A stretch of 64,000 nucleotides of DNA from Tautonia rosea (GTDB taxonomy: Bacteria; Planctomycetota; Planctomycetia; Isosphaerales; Isosphaeraceae), in contig NZ_JABBYO010000014.1 in assembly GCF_012958305.1 (NCBI RefSeq), forward strand, positions 1 through 64,000, given 5' to 3'. Made by a program: the position numbers and the translations under genes. The notes under the pieces are model-generated. The model was not told the DNA's origin. It saw only the letters and a list, made by a program, of their open reading frames with translations, and did no database searches. Numbering within the stretch: the first letter of the stretch is position 1; every line of letters begins with the position of its first letter. Positions 16,702 to 25,906 of this stretch are shown piece by piece.

Positions 16702-19359
16702 ATGCGGTCGAACGGTTTGGCGAGGGTGGTGATCGGGTTGGTCGTGATTGGGGCTGGGTCGCCGGTCCAGGCTCAAGAACGGATCGGTGTTCCTCAACCT
16801 TCACAGGTCCTTGGATTCGAGCCGGGAGCTGATTTCCGGCTCGCTCCCTGGACGGACGTGGTGGATTACTTCCATCAGGTCGGGACTGCCTCAGCTCGAG
16901 TTCAGGTCGTCGAGATCGGCCAATCAACCCAGGGTCGACCATTTCTGGCGGCCGTGATCTCCTCGGAGGACACCATCGCCGACATCGATCGATACAAATC
17001 CATCCAGCGCAAGCTCGCGCTTCCCGATCCGAATCTGTCGGACGAAGCGGTTGCCGAACTGGTGTCACAGAGCAAGACGACGGTCCTGATCACCTGTACG
17101 ATTCATTCCTCGGAAACTGCTTCAACCTTGATGTCTTGTACCCTCTTACACGAGCTGGCGACCCGGGATGATCCCGAGACGCAGGCAATCCTCGACGAGA
17201 CGATTCTCCTCCTCATTCCTTCGGTGAACCCGGACGGTGTTGATCTCGTTCATGACTGGTATGAGCGCTCGAAGGGGACACCCTGGGAAGGTTCCGGGAT
17301 GCCCTGGTTGTATCATCCTTATGCCGGACACGATACGAACCGAGACTGGTTCATGCTCAACCTGGACGAGACGCGCATCTTGACCAGGTTCCTCTATGAG
17401 GAGTGGTTTCCGACGATCACCTGGGACGTCCACCAGATGGGATCAACCGGGCCTCGGCTGTTTGTTCCCCCGTTTTTCGATCCGGTGAATCCGAATCTCG
17501 ACCCCCGGATCAGCCAGGGGATTTTTCTGATCGGGGCTCACATGGCGGCTGACCTGGCAAAGGCTGGGAAGAAAGGAGTGGCTACCCACTCCATGTACGA
17601 CAACTGGTGGAATGGCGGCAATCGGACCGTTCCCCAGCGGCATAACATGGTTGGCATCCTCACCGAAGCGGCGAGCGTGAAGCTGGCTTCACCGATCTTC
17701 CAGAGTCAATCCGATCTGCGAGGCGGAAGCCGAGGCTTTCCGGATCATGAGCCGAGAGTCACGTTCGTCGATCCCTGGCCGGGAGGGTGGTGGCGGATTG
17801 CTGACATCGTCGAGTACGAGTTGATCGCCGCCCGAGCCCTTCTGACGTTGGCCGCACGCTATGCAGACTGGTTCCAGTCGAACTACCGAGCCATCGCGAT
17901 CGACCAGATGAGGGCAGGTGCTGATCGGCCTCCCTTCGCCTGGGTCGTCTCGGCCGATCAGCACGACCCCGGCACCGCGGCGAGGATGGTCGAAATTCTC
18001 CACGCCACGGGCATCCGGGTCCATCAGGCGACCGAGCCCTTCGAGGCGGGCGGGATCGAATATCCCGCCGACTCGTGGATCTTCTTCGCCTCCCAGCCCT
18101 ATCGGGCTCATCTGAAAGACATGATGGAACGTCAGGACTATCCTGATCGGATCGGGCCCGACGGCCGTCCCGAACGCCCTTACGATGTCGCCGGCTGGAC
18201 GCTGCCCCTGCAAATGGGTGTCAGGGTCGCCACAATTACCGAGTCGTTCGACGCCCCGACTGAGCTGGTCTACCATGTGAATCTCACAGGTGGGAGGATC
18301 GAAGGAGACTCCGAGGCCGCTGATGCGTTTTATCTGCTCAACCGGGCTAACGACGATTTCTCAGTGGTGTTCGAACTGCTTGCCAGTGGTCAGACGGTTG
18401 AACGGATTGTGGAGCCCGTTGTGATCGGTGATCGGGAGTTGCCGGCTCACTCGCTTCGCATTCCAGCAACCCAGGAGGCTCGGCAAGTCCTTGATTCAGT
18501 CCTTCCCGAGCGCTCTTCGGTGGCAGTCGCCCTCGAGACTCCCTGGCATCATGCCGAGCCTCTCATGGTCAATGGCCCTGAGGAAGGATCCGAGGTGGAC
18601 CGGGTCCGGCTGGAGCTTCCCAGGATCGGCCTCTACCAGCCCTGGGTGCCCAGCATGGACGAGGGGTGGACCCGTCTCGTCCTGGAGCAATTCGACATCC
18701 CGTTTGAAACTGTTCACAACGCAGACATCGCGATCGGCGATCTTCGCCATCGGTTTGATGTGTTGGTTTTCCCATCGATCGGCCGCAGGACGTTGATGGA
18801 GGGTTATCGACCCGAACAAACCGAGGCTGCCTATGTCGGAGGGCTCGAGGGGGACGGGGTGAAGTCGCTCCGACGATTTGTCGATTCTGGTGGCCGACTG
18901 GTCTGCCTCGACGACTCAAGCGCTTTTGCCATCGAGGTCTTCGATCTCCCGGTCAAGAATGTACTCGCCGGGGTCTCCTCGAACGACTTCTACTGTCCCG
19001 GATCGATCCTCTCCGTCGAGTATGAGCTTGGAATTGATGGGTCCTACCTGACTGCAGGAATGCCCGAGAATGGTTCCATCTATTTCTCAAATTCAAAGGG
19101 TTTCGAGATGCTCGGTGAGACCGCAATCGGTGCCTCGATCGCCTGCCGATACGCCTCGACCGACCTCCTCGAGAGCGGCTGGTTACTCGGTCCTGAGTAT
19201 CTCGAAGGCAAGGCTGCGCTGGTTGATCTGCCTCATGGAGCGGGGCGAATCGTCCTTTTTGGATTCCCGGCCCAGCATCGAGGACAACCCCATGGCTCGT
19301 TCCGGCCCTTGTTCAACGCCCTGCTGGGTCCTGGGACCTGGATCGATCAGAACCATTGA
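16702..19359 (+). CDS. Secreted M14 zinc carboxypeptidase
   Basis: 885-residue exported metallopeptidase. The ATG at 16702 follows GAGGAGG closely and opens a signal peptide (LARVVIGLVVIGAGSPVQA, cleavage at AQ); an in-frame TTG 21 bases upstream is less likely. Residues about 45-330 are the M14 carboxypeptidase domain: IHSSET gives the HxxE zinc motif, the third ligand is the His in TWDVHQMGS, and NPDGVD and HDTNRDW are family segments. The rest resembles the long C-terminal beta and glutamine-amidotransferase-like extension seen in other large M14 proteins (YSLGIG-like Rossmann segments around residues 690-800). It probably degrades or trims peptides in the periplasm. It appears monocistronic. 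Confidence 0.87.
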   Translation: MRSNGLARVVIGLVVIGAGSPVQAQERIGVPQPSQVLGFEPGADFRLAPWTDVVDYFHQVGTASARVQVVEIGQSTQGRPFLAAVISSEDTIADIDRYKSIQRKLALPDPNLSDEAVAELVSQSKTTVLITCTIHSSETASTLMSCTLLHELATRDDPETQAILDETILLLIPSVNPDGVDLVHDWYERSKGTPWEGSGMPWLYHPYAGHDTNRDWFMLNLDETRILTRFLYEEWFPTITWDVHQMGSTGPRLFVPPFFDPVNPNLDPRISQGIFLIGAHMAADLAKAGKKGVATHSMYDNWWNGGNRTVPQRHNMVGILTEAASVKLASPIFQSQSDLRGGSRGFPDHEPRVTFVDPWPGGWWRIADIVEYELIAARALLTLAARYADWFQSNYRAIAIDQMRAGADRPPFAWVVSADQHDPGTAARMVEILHATGIRVHQATEPFEAGGIEYPADSWIFFASQPYRAHLKDMMERQDYPDRIGPDGRPERPYDVAGWTLPLQMGVRVATITESFDAPTELVYHVNLTGGRIEGDSEAADAFYLLNRANDDFSVVFELLASGQTVERIVEPVVIGDRELPAHSLRIPATQEARQVLDSVLPERSSVAVALETPWHHAEPLMVNGPEEGSEVDRVRLELPRIGLYQPWVPSMDEGWTRLVLEQFDIPFETVHNADIAIGDLRHRFDVLVFPSIGRRTLMEGYRPEQTEAAYVGGLEGDGVKSLRRFVDSGGRLVCLDDSSAFAIEVFDLPVKNVLAGVSSNDFYCPGSILSVEYELGIDGSYLTAGMPENGSIYFSNSKGFEMLGETAIGASIACRYASTDLLESGWLLGPEYLEGKAALVDLPHGAGRIVLFGFPAQHRGQPHGSFRPLFNALLGPGTWIDQNH

Positions 19360-19440
19360 TCACAGCAAAGGAATCGTCGCTGTGCGAGGGAGAGTTGGAA
19401 GAACCTTGGCCAATCGGCCGGGAAACATCGCCCCTCGATC

Positions 19441-19470
19441 TTGACTGGCCGCGAGGTTCGGGGCTAGGAT
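19441..19470 (+). promoter_or_regulatory. Promoter upstream of murB
   Basis: TTGACT (19441-19446), an 18-bp spacer and TAGGAT (19465-19470) form a strong sigma-70-like promoter between the M14 peptidase gene and murB, leaving a leader of about 95 nt. Confidence 0.6.
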
Positions 19471-19571
19471 GCCTCAATTATCGCCAGGGAAGGCGTTCTC
19501 CACGAGCTGGAACGGTCGTTTCCAGCGATTGTTGAGCGTCGGCCCGCTTTCGGCCGAGGTGTCGACCGACG

Positions 19572-20453
19572 ATGCAGCCGTTCGACGAGTTTCCTGGAGT
19601 GGTCAGGACCAGCGAGCCGCTGGCTCCACTGACCTGGTTCCGCCTGGGTGGTCCAGCAGATTACTTCGCACGCCCCAGCTCTGCGGAGGAAATCGCTTCA
19701 CTCCTCCGCGCCTGTCGTGCCGCAGACATACCCTGGCGCGTTCTCGCCGGTGGATCGAATGTTCTCGTTCGGGATGAAGGGGTGCGAGGGCTGGTCATCC
19801 ATCTTGAAAGCCCGTCGTTTTCCGAAGTTCAGATCAACGGGACTCGGCTGATTGCCGGCTCCGCGGTTCCCATGACCGCACTCATCTCACAAACGGCTCG
19901 GGCAGGACTGGCAGGACTGGAAACCCTTACCGGAGTGCCAGGAACGATTGGCGGTGCGATTCGGGGAAACAGTGGTGGCAGGCAGGGTGCAATCGGACAG
20001 TTCGTCCGACGCGCAACGGTTCTGGAAGCCGATGGTCAGGTCCGGACCCGCGAACAAGATGATCTGATCTTCTCCTATCGTCGCTCCAACCTGGATGACT
20101 GCGTGATTCTCTCCGCCGAGCTAGAGCTCGAGCTAGACGACCCCGAAGCCGTCGTCCGAAGGATGCGGAGCGTCTGGATTGTGAAGAAGGAGAATCAACC
20201 GTACGGTCATCAATCTGCAGCTTGTATCTTCAAGAATCCCACCCCAGAGATTTCGGCGGGCACCTTGATTGACCAGGCCGGGCTCTCTGGACATCGTGTC
20301 GGTGGGGCAGAGATTTCCGATCGACATGCCAATTACATCATTGCCGACCCGGGCGCAACCGTCTCCGACGTGTTGGAGTTGATCGACTTCGCGCGTGAGG
20401 AGGTTCTCCGGCAGTTCGGCTATGAACTCGAACTCCAGATCCAGATCTGGTAA
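19572..20453 (+). CDS. murB: UDP-N-acetylmuramate dehydrogenase MurB
   Basis: 293-residue FAD enzyme that reduces UDP-GlcNAc-enolpyruvate to UDP-MurNAc in peptidoglycan precursor synthesis (cytoplasm). Motifs: TWFRLGGPADYF, the FAD-binding VLAGGSNVLVRDEG (residues 58-70), TGVPGTIGGAIRGNSGG, FSYRRSN and ACIFKNP. The short form without the tyrosine-loop insert fits type II MurB. The proton-donating Ser of E. coli MurB (the GSFF Ser) aligns with Cys218 here, a substitution known to be tolerated in the family. A good promoter lies upstream and an FtsQ-like gene follows after 63 bp. Presence of MurB argues that this planctomycete makes peptidoglycan. Confidence 0.95.
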   Translation: MQPFDEFPGVVRTSEPLAPLTWFRLGGPADYFARPSSAEEIASLLRACRAADIPWRVLAGGSNVLVRDEGVRGLVIHLESPSFSEVQINGTRLIAGSAVPMTALISQTARAGLAGLETLTGVPGTIGGAIRGNSGGRQGAIGQFVRRATVLEADGQVRTREQDDLIFSYRRSNLDDCVILSAELELELDDPEAVVRRMRSVWIVKKENQPYGHQSAACIFKNPTPEISAGTLIDQAGLSGHRVGGAEISDRHANYIIADPGATVSDVLELIDFAREEVLRQFGYELELQIQIW

Positions 20454-20516
20454 GCCGATCCAGCCAAGGAAGAGGTCCGAGCCAGGATTGGGCCTCGCTC
20501 CTGGCCCGAGGATTGG

Positions 20517-21545
20517 ATGATGCTTCGCCTGGCAACGGATGCCGACGAACCGAACCACCCATCTGCTCAAAGGGCTTCCTGCCTCTCGCTGATGGTCGGA
20601 TTGCTTGGACCGCGGGGAACCCATGCGGCTCTGGTCGCGGTCGTGGTTCTTGGCCTCAGTTTGCTGGTCGTGAGCGGAATGACGGGTAAGGTTCGTGCCT
20701 GGGTCCATGATCGACCCGAATATCACTGGTCCGCCGCGGAAATCGTGCTCGATCCCGAGCCGCCTTCGTGGCTTCGATCGAAGGAGAGGGGCCTCCTTGC
20801 GGCGCTGGCTGAACCGCTCCGAGGGTTTGAAAAGGGGTCAGTTCTTGATCTGGACCTCGGAGTCGTCGAACGCGCGTTCAAGAACCTCTACTGGGTTGAG
20901 CGGGTCCGAGGAATTCAACGCTTCTACCCGAATCGCGTCGTAGTTTCGCTCGATTACCGAAGGCCGGTCGCGATCGCTCCGCTCGACCTGTCTGACCAAG
21001 ACGCCAATCCCTCGCCTCGCGACCTCCTTGTGATCGATGGAACGGGAATCATCCTCGATCGACTTCCCGAGAATTCGGACCTTGGACGCGCATTCTCAAA
21101 AGATCTGATCGTGTTGAGTGGGCTGGAGACTCCTCCGGACTTCGCGATCGGCCACCCGTGGCCACGTTCCGATCTTCCAGAAGACCCTTCTCGGCCCGAT
21201 CCTGTGGCTGAGGCAGCTGCGAGACTGGCCCGATTTCTCGTGGAACAAGCTGAAGCAAGTGGTTGGCCTGAAACAAGATCGGGACAGTTCATCCCCTTTC
21301 GACGGATCCACCCCTACCAGGGTGACTCTCGAAAACTGTACATCAATCACAAATTACCCAATGGCCAGGTCCTCTGGGTTGTTTGGGACGCAGCTCCCGG
21401 GTCCGAGGGTTCGAGCGAGCCCTCAGCTCTGGAAAAATGGGAAATGCTGAGAAACTGGATCGCGAGTGGTGGGATCGACCGCCCCCTCGAACCTGGAGCG
21501 CTTGGCTTTACCTCGAGAGGCCCTGTTTGGCTTCCCCCAATCTGA
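20517..21545 (+). CDS. FtsQ-like single-pass membrane protein
   Basis: 342 residues. A cytoplasmic N terminus of about 40 residues, one transmembrane helix (AALVAVVVLGLSLLVVSGM, about residues 40-58), then an extracytoplasmic part. The segment FEKGSVLDLDLGVVERAFKNLYWVERVRGIQRFYPNRVVVSLDYRRPVAIA matches the POTRA-plus-beta pattern of FtsQ/DivIB (VxRxxPxxLxIxIxExxPVA). Position directly after murB is the usual place of ftsQ in division/cell-wall clusters. FtsQ normally scaffolds FtsL/FtsB. Planctomycetes generally lack FtsZ (established), so a retained FtsQ-like protein probably serves envelope or peptidoglycan synthesis. The assignment rests on topology, context and a weak motif. Confidence 0.68.
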   Translation: MMLRLATDADEPNHPSAQRASCLSLMVGLLGPRGTHAALVAVVVLGLSLLVVSGMTGKVRAWVHDRPEYHWSAAEIVLDPEPPSWLRSKERGLLAALAEPLRGFEKGSVLDLDLGVVERAFKNLYWVERVRGIQRFYPNRVVVSLDYRRPVAIAPLDLSDQDANPSPRDLLVIDGTGIILDRLPENSDLGRAFSKDLIVLSGLETPPDFAIGHPWPRSDLPEDPSRPDPVAEAAARLARFLVEQAEASGWPETRSGQFIPFRRIHPYQGDSRKLYINHKLPNGQVLWVVWDAAPGSEGSSEPSALEKWEMLRNWIASGGIDRPLEPGALGFTSRGPVWLPPI

Positions 21546-21713
21546 TCCCACATGGGGGTTGAGGACTGATCGAGCAAGCTGTGTGGGAAAATCCCCGCGT
21601 TCGGTGTCCCATTTCTTTATCCAGAGTCGGTCGTGTTCCATCGACCTCATCGGTGGAAGACGATCGGATCGGCGTGATGGCGGAACACCGGGAGCATCGG
21701 GGAGATCGGGGCG

Positions 21714-23678
21714 ATGTCGAATCGACTAGGACCCAACTGGCTGAACCGCGCGAAGGGGATCGCCGGGCCGACCTATCCGGCCCGATACGGTCGGTTTGCG
21801 GTCTTGATCGAACAAATCAACGCCCTGGAGCCGACGTTGGAGAAAGAGTCGGACGAGCAGATCGTTGCTCGAAGCTATGCGCTCCGCCAGCGGGCCCGCC
21901 AGGGGGACCCGGTCAATAAGCTCCTGGTAGAGGCGTTCGCACTGGTTCGAGAGTCGGCCAAGCGGACTGTCGGAATGCGTCATTACGACGTGCAGTTAAT
22001 GGGTGGGATCGCCATCCATCACCGATCAATTGCCGAGATGGAAACCGGAGAAGGAAAGACCCTCGTCTGCACCTTGCCGGCCTACCTCAATGCACTCAGT
22101 GGGAAAGGCGTTCACGTCGTCACCGTCAACGACTACCTCGCCCATCGCGATGCGGAATGGAACGCTCCCATCTTTCATAAGCTTGGCCTCACCGTCGGCT
22201 GCATCCAGACCGGCCAGGATGACTCCATTCGTCGAGCCGCTTACGGTTGCGACATTACCTATGGGACCGGCAAGGAATTCGGCTTCGACTTCCTCCGAGA
22301 CCAGCTCAAGAAATTTCAACACGGCGACAATCACCGCAAGACCTTCATGCAAGCTTTTGTACAGGGGGCAACGACTGCCGAATCCTCTCGTCCGGTGCAG
22401 CGAGTCCACCATTACGCGATCATCGACGAAGCCGACAGTATCCTGATTGATGAGGCTCGAACACCGCTCATCATCGGTGCGAACAACCAACCGACTCAGG
22501 AAGAGGCCTCGGCCTACTTTGGGGCCGACGAGATTGCAGCGACTCTGGTCCGAATCAAAGATTTTAAATATGATCCTTTAGAGCGTAAGGCGGAACTGAA
22601 CGCCGCTGGGAGACGAAAGGTTCAGGCCAGAGCCGGCCATTCGGCCTTTTCCATGCTCACGGTCGATCAGCTGTACGAGTACGTCGAACGCGCGTTACGG
22701 GCACAAATTGCGTACATCCGAGACAAGGATTATGTGGTCGCTCCAAATGAAAAAGGACAGCCCGACGTCGTGATCGTCGATGAGTTCACCGGCCGTTTGA
22801 TGCCCGGTCGCCAATGGCAGGATGGGTTGCATCAGGCCATTCAGGCCAAGGAACGCCTCGAAATCACCCTGGAAACCATCACCGCCGCTCGAGTGACCGT
22901 TCAGGAGTTCTTCAAGCGATATGGCAAACTTTCGGGGATGACGGGCACGGCTCGGAGCGATGCCTCAGAGTTGCGACGAACGTACAAGGTTCACGTCTTT
23001 CCCGTTCCAACGAACAAACCGAGTCGCCGGACCTGGGTCAAGGATCGCGTCTTTTCAACTGAGGACGAAAAATTTCAGGCCGTGGCCCAGGAAATTATTC
23101 GCCTCAACAAGACGAACGTTCCGGTTCTCGTGGGAACTCGTTCCATCGAGAAGTCCGAGAAGCTCAGCGCGTTGCTGAACGAGGCGAAGATTGAACATCA
23201 GATCCTCAACGCCAAGAACCACGCAATCGAGGCTCAAATCGTTGCGCAAGCCGGTCAGCCTGGCCGGGTCACGGTTGCCACGAACATGGCGGGTCGAGGA
23301 ACCGACATCAAACTCGGAGACGGGGTCGCTCAGCTGGGCGGGCTTCACGTGCTCGGGACTGAACGTCACGAATCGTACCGGATTGATCGCCAGCTCGCCG
23401 GACGATCAGCTCGACAAGGAGATCCTGGTCACGTTCAGTTTTTCCTTTCGCTCCAGGATGAACTGATCGAGGCGTTCGGTGAAAAGCCTGCAAAGCGTTT
23501 GAGAGCACGTTACGCAAATCGTGGAGAACTAACCAGCAACAGCTTCCGCCGGCTCTTTGTGCGTGCTCAAGCAAAGAAGGAACGGCAACACCGTAAGGAT
23601 CGACGCCTTTTGATGCACTACGAAAAACACCGTGCCGAGATGCGGGAGAATATGGGGCTCAATCCTGTGCTCGGCTAA
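21714..23678 (+). CDS. Short SecA-like preprotein translocase ATPase
   Basis: 654-residue DEAD-type motor ATPase related to SecA. GGGGAG supports the ATG at 21714. NBD1 carries METGEGKT (Walker A, residues about 109-116), VTVNDYLAHRDAEW, YGTGKEFGFDFLRD and the IIDEADSILIDEARTPLII block. A preprotein-crosslinking-like insert follows, then NBD2 (VGTRSIEKSE, TNMAGRGTDIKLG, GTERHESYRIDRQLAGRSARQGDPG). It stops soon after NBD2: the helical wing, most of the helical scaffold and the zinc-binding C-terminal linker of canonical SecA (800-900 residues or more) are absent. It is thus more like an accessory SecA2-type or specialised motor; the housekeeping secA must lie elsewhere. All ATPase motifs look intact. 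It is not adjacent to secY. Confidence 0.88.
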   Translation: MSNRLGPNWLNRAKGIAGPTYPARYGRFAVLIEQINALEPTLEKESDEQIVARSYALRQRARQGDPVNKLLVEAFALVRESAKRTVGMRHYDVQLMGGIAIHHRSIAEMETGEGKTLVCTLPAYLNALSGKGVHVVTVNDYLAHRDAEWNAPIFHKLGLTVGCIQTGQDDSIRRAAYGCDITYGTGKEFGFDFLRDQLKKFQHGDNHRKTFMQAFVQGATTAESSRPVQRVHHYAIIDEADSILIDEARTPLIIGANNQPTQEEASAYFGADEIAATLVRIKDFKYDPLERKAELNAAGRRKVQARAGHSAFSMLTVDQLYEYVERALRAQIAYIRDKDYVVAPNEKGQPDVVIVDEFTGRLMPGRQWQDGLHQAIQAKERLEITLETITAARVTVQEFFKRYGKLSGMTGTARSDASELRRTYKVHVFPVPTNKPSRRTWVKDRVFSTEDEKFQAVAQEIIRLNKTNVPVLVGTRSIEKSEKLSALLNEAKIEHQILNAKNHAIEAQIVAQAGQPGRVTVATNMAGRGTDIKLGDGVAQLGGLHVLGTERHESYRIDRQLAGRSARQGDPGHVQFFLSLQDELIEAFGEKPAKRLRARYANRGELTSNSFRRLFVRAQAKKERQHRKDRRLLMHYEKHRAEMRENMGLNPVLG

Positions 23679-23701
23679 TCGAGACCGATCACAAGAATGG
23701 G

Positions 23702-24670
23702 TCACCTCCCTCGACTGAGACGCACGAGGAGACTGCGGAAATACGCGTCGAGTTGCTCTAGATCACCCAGACACTCCTTGGCCACCTCAAGGCGGGGTCG
23801 AGATGGTTGAGGTAGTCGGAGTTCCTCCAGGTAGGTCCGCAAGCGTTCAGCCACTCGTTTCTCGCGCATCAAGCCGTAAATCATTAGCCAGGACTGAGCA
23901 TACGCCATCTGCACGGTCGATTCCTGGGCGAAGAGATCGTCAGAGCTGATCAGGTCCGACATCGGGAACAGCGATCCGCCCCGTTGGAGCTCTCCCACCA
24001 ATACCCCAAGTCGCTCGCGATTCACCGCTCCGATTCTGGTTTTCCCATCGGGTCGTCGAACTTCACCATACATTGCCAGCCCTTCCAGAAATGCCAGTGG
24101 GATCTCGGCGTGACGATCGAGCAAACCGGAGTTAAAGGTGAGCTGATGCGTGGCTTCATGGAACAAGGTGATTGAATTCGCTCGTTCAGCCTGGAGACCC
24201 GCCGGACTCCCACTCCGACCGTCGTAGAGTGCCAGGTAATTCGAAATAATTTCATAGATGCCGGTCACGTCGGTCGGAAGATCGGTTCCTAGAAATCGGC
24301 GGAACTGATCATGATGTGCAAGCGCAACGATAGTCATCCTGTCTGTCGGCGCTTCGACCTTGAACTGTCTGGCATGAAAATGGTCCAGGAAATCGTCTGC
24401 CAGGCCTTCGCAGAGTTTGAGCGCTCCTTGCATGAAATCGTCGGGAGCCGAACCGAGGGCGACGTACCGTTCCCCTTCATGAAGCTGAAGCTCTGGCAAA
24501 CCCGCGTCAGCCGCTCGCTCGCGGAGTTTTTCCAACCGATCCTGTTCACGATCGGGAACTTCGGTTTCTCCGGCCAGGGAACGCAATGAGCCGACCAATA
24601 CGATCATTGCACTCTGAACGAACCAGCATCGTCGTGTTTGCCGAAGCCCCAACCGGTTGAATGGCATCAT
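23702..24670 (-). CDS. DUF1570 putative metallopeptidase
   Basis: 322-residue protein of the DUF1570 type common in planctomycetes. An N-terminal hydrophobic stretch (SAMIVLVGSLRSLAG) suggests export. The central FHEATHQLTF gives a HExxH zincin motif, followed about 20 residues later by FLEGLAMYGE, where the Glu is a plausible third ligand. Helices continue to the C terminus (QSWLMIYGLM). It is presumably a secreted or periplasmic protease; activity has not been shown for the family as far as I know. Its ATG overlaps the upstream esterase stop as ATGA, so the two are co-translated. Confidence 0.82.
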   Translation of the reverse strand: MMPFNRLGLRQTRRCWFVQSAMIVLVGSLRSLAGETEVPDREQDRLEKLRERAADAGLPELQLHEGERYVALGSAPDDFMQGALKLCEGLADDFLDHFHARQFKVEAPTDRMTIVALAHHDQFRRFLGTDLPTDVTGIYEIISNYLALYDGRSGSPAGLQAERANSITLFHEATHQLTFNSGLLDRHAEIPLAFLEGLAMYGEVRRPDGKTRIGAVNRERLGVLVGELQRGGSLFPMSDLISSDDLFAQESTVQMAYAQSWLMIYGLMREKRVAERLRTYLEELRLPQPSRPRLEVAKECLGDLEQLDAYFRSLLVRLSRGR

Positions 24671-25626
24671 TCGAACTCCGAGGTCCCTTCAGCTCCGTCG
24701 ATCCGAAAATGACGACAAAAAAATCGAACCATCTGATGATGGGGAGATATTCCTCGTCCTGTCAGGTCGTCAGCGTGTTCGGTCAGACACTCAATACCGA
24801 AGGCACGAAGTTTCGACGCTAGATAGGTGCCGAAATTCGGATGGTGAATCCCTCTACCGGGGGGAGAATTAGGAGAGAGTGGTCCCCGAGGTTCATTATA
24901 GACAAGCAATACCGGGGGATCGTCTGCGGTGACATAGGTATCGGGAGACGCCTCTTGATAGCGTTGATGAGCCTCATCGGTTCCAAGTTGCTCTTCCGTG
25001 AGACCGAAAAATGGCCTCAAAGCCGGGTGCTCATGAGCCCGGCCGCCGATGATGGTTGCAATGACACGAGGATCGTACGTCGTTTGGGCTCCGAAGACCG
25101 CCATGCAACTGAGCCGACTGGAGTAGTGATGGATTGGGTCCTCGCTTTCCGGATTCCTGAGATCATCTCGAAATCCGACCCAAAGCGCGATCCCCGCTCC
25201 CGCCGAACCCCCGGAGGCCGCGATTCGCTCCGGGTCGATGTTCCAGTCCTTCGCCATTGATCGAAGAAACTGAACCGCTCGTGCACCATCAATCATGGGC
25301 GCGGGATAGGGAGCATGCCTCGAGAGTCGGTAGTTGATCGAGGCAACCGAGATCCCGGAGTTGAGGCACTCCTCAAGCAAGTCGGCAGGAACCCCTCGTT
25401 TGTCCCCACCCTGGAATCCGCCGCCATGAATGTAGATGACCAGTGGGGCAGGTTCCTCAGTTCCGGCGGACCAGAAGTCCAGCCGATGGCGTTGATGATT
25501 TCCGTAATGCACATTGACCCGATCAGGAAACGGCCGTTCGGTAAACGGTTGTTGCGACGCAGCCAGTGTAAACGTCAACGAGACCAGGCCAAGGAGGCCC
25601 CAGCCCAGAGTATTCCGGCGTCTCAT
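24667..25626 (-). CDS. Secreted alpha/beta-hydrolase (esterase/lipase type)
   Basis: 319 residues. A signal peptide (LGWGLLGLVSLTFTLAASQ) precedes an alpha/beta hydrolase of the acetyl-esterase/Bd-FAE kind: the oxyanion element HGGGFQGGDK, a GYRL-like SINYRLSRHAPYPAP, and the nucleophile elbow GGSAGAG. A catalytic Asp and His are expected in the C-terminal part (DPRVIA region and ISPHHQM). It probably removes acyl or feruloyl groups from plant or algal polysaccharides (family inference). It is coupled to the DUF1570 gene by a 4-bp overlap and is divergent from the ROK kinase. Confidence 0.83.
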   Translation of the reverse strand: MRRRNTLGWGLLGLVSLTFTLAASQQPFTERPFPDRVNVHYGNHQRHRLDFWSAGTEEPAPLVIYIHGGGFQGGDKRGVPADLLEECLNSGISVASINYRLSRHAPYPAPMIDGARAVQFLRSMAKDWNIDPERIAASGGSAGAGIALWVGFRDDLRNPESEDPIHHYSSRLSCMAVFGAQTTYDPRVIATIIGGRAHEHPALRPFFGLTEEQLGTDEAHQRYQEASPDTYVTADDPPVLLVYNEPRGPLSPNSPPGRGIHHPNFGTYLASKLRAFGIECLTEHADDLTGRGISPHHQMVRFFCRHFRIDGAEGTSEFE

Positions 25627-25734
25627 GGAGGCATCTCGAAAGGAAGCGAGGAGACGAGCAAGACGGTTTGGCGGCTCCTCGATGTCAGGCTAACGGGGCT
25701 TGTTCGACTTCGCAATCCTTGAGCATCAAATCGG

Positions 25735-25762
25735 TTGCGATCAGATGTGTAGTATCGATAAT
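25735..25762 (+). promoter_or_regulatory. Promoter of the ROK kinase gene
   Basis: TTGCGA (25735-25740), a 16-bp spacer and GATAAT (25757-25762, five of six matches) lie in the divergent gap. Predicted transcription would start near 25769, within the inverted repeat at 25765-25780. Confidence 0.5.
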
Positions 25763-25764
25763 CT

Positions 25765-25780
25765 ACGGTTTTCGAACCGT
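25765..25780 (+). repeat. Inverted repeat at the predicted ROK transcript start
   Basis: ACGGTT-TTCG-AACCGT, perfect 6-bp arms with a UUCG-type loop. It is either an operator covering the start site or a 5' hairpin of the mRNA. A second palindromic element, TATCGATA (25753-25760), overlaps the -10. Confidence 0.45.
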
Positions 25781-25906
25781 ATTGGGGTCTGCAACGTGCG
25801 TTGATTGACCGTTCTCGGAGTGGCCGTTACAGTTGCTTTGCCTTCAACCTTCTCAACAACTCCGAACCGATTCGGATCGTGTTCGCAACGTCGCCCGAGG
25901 AACGGC

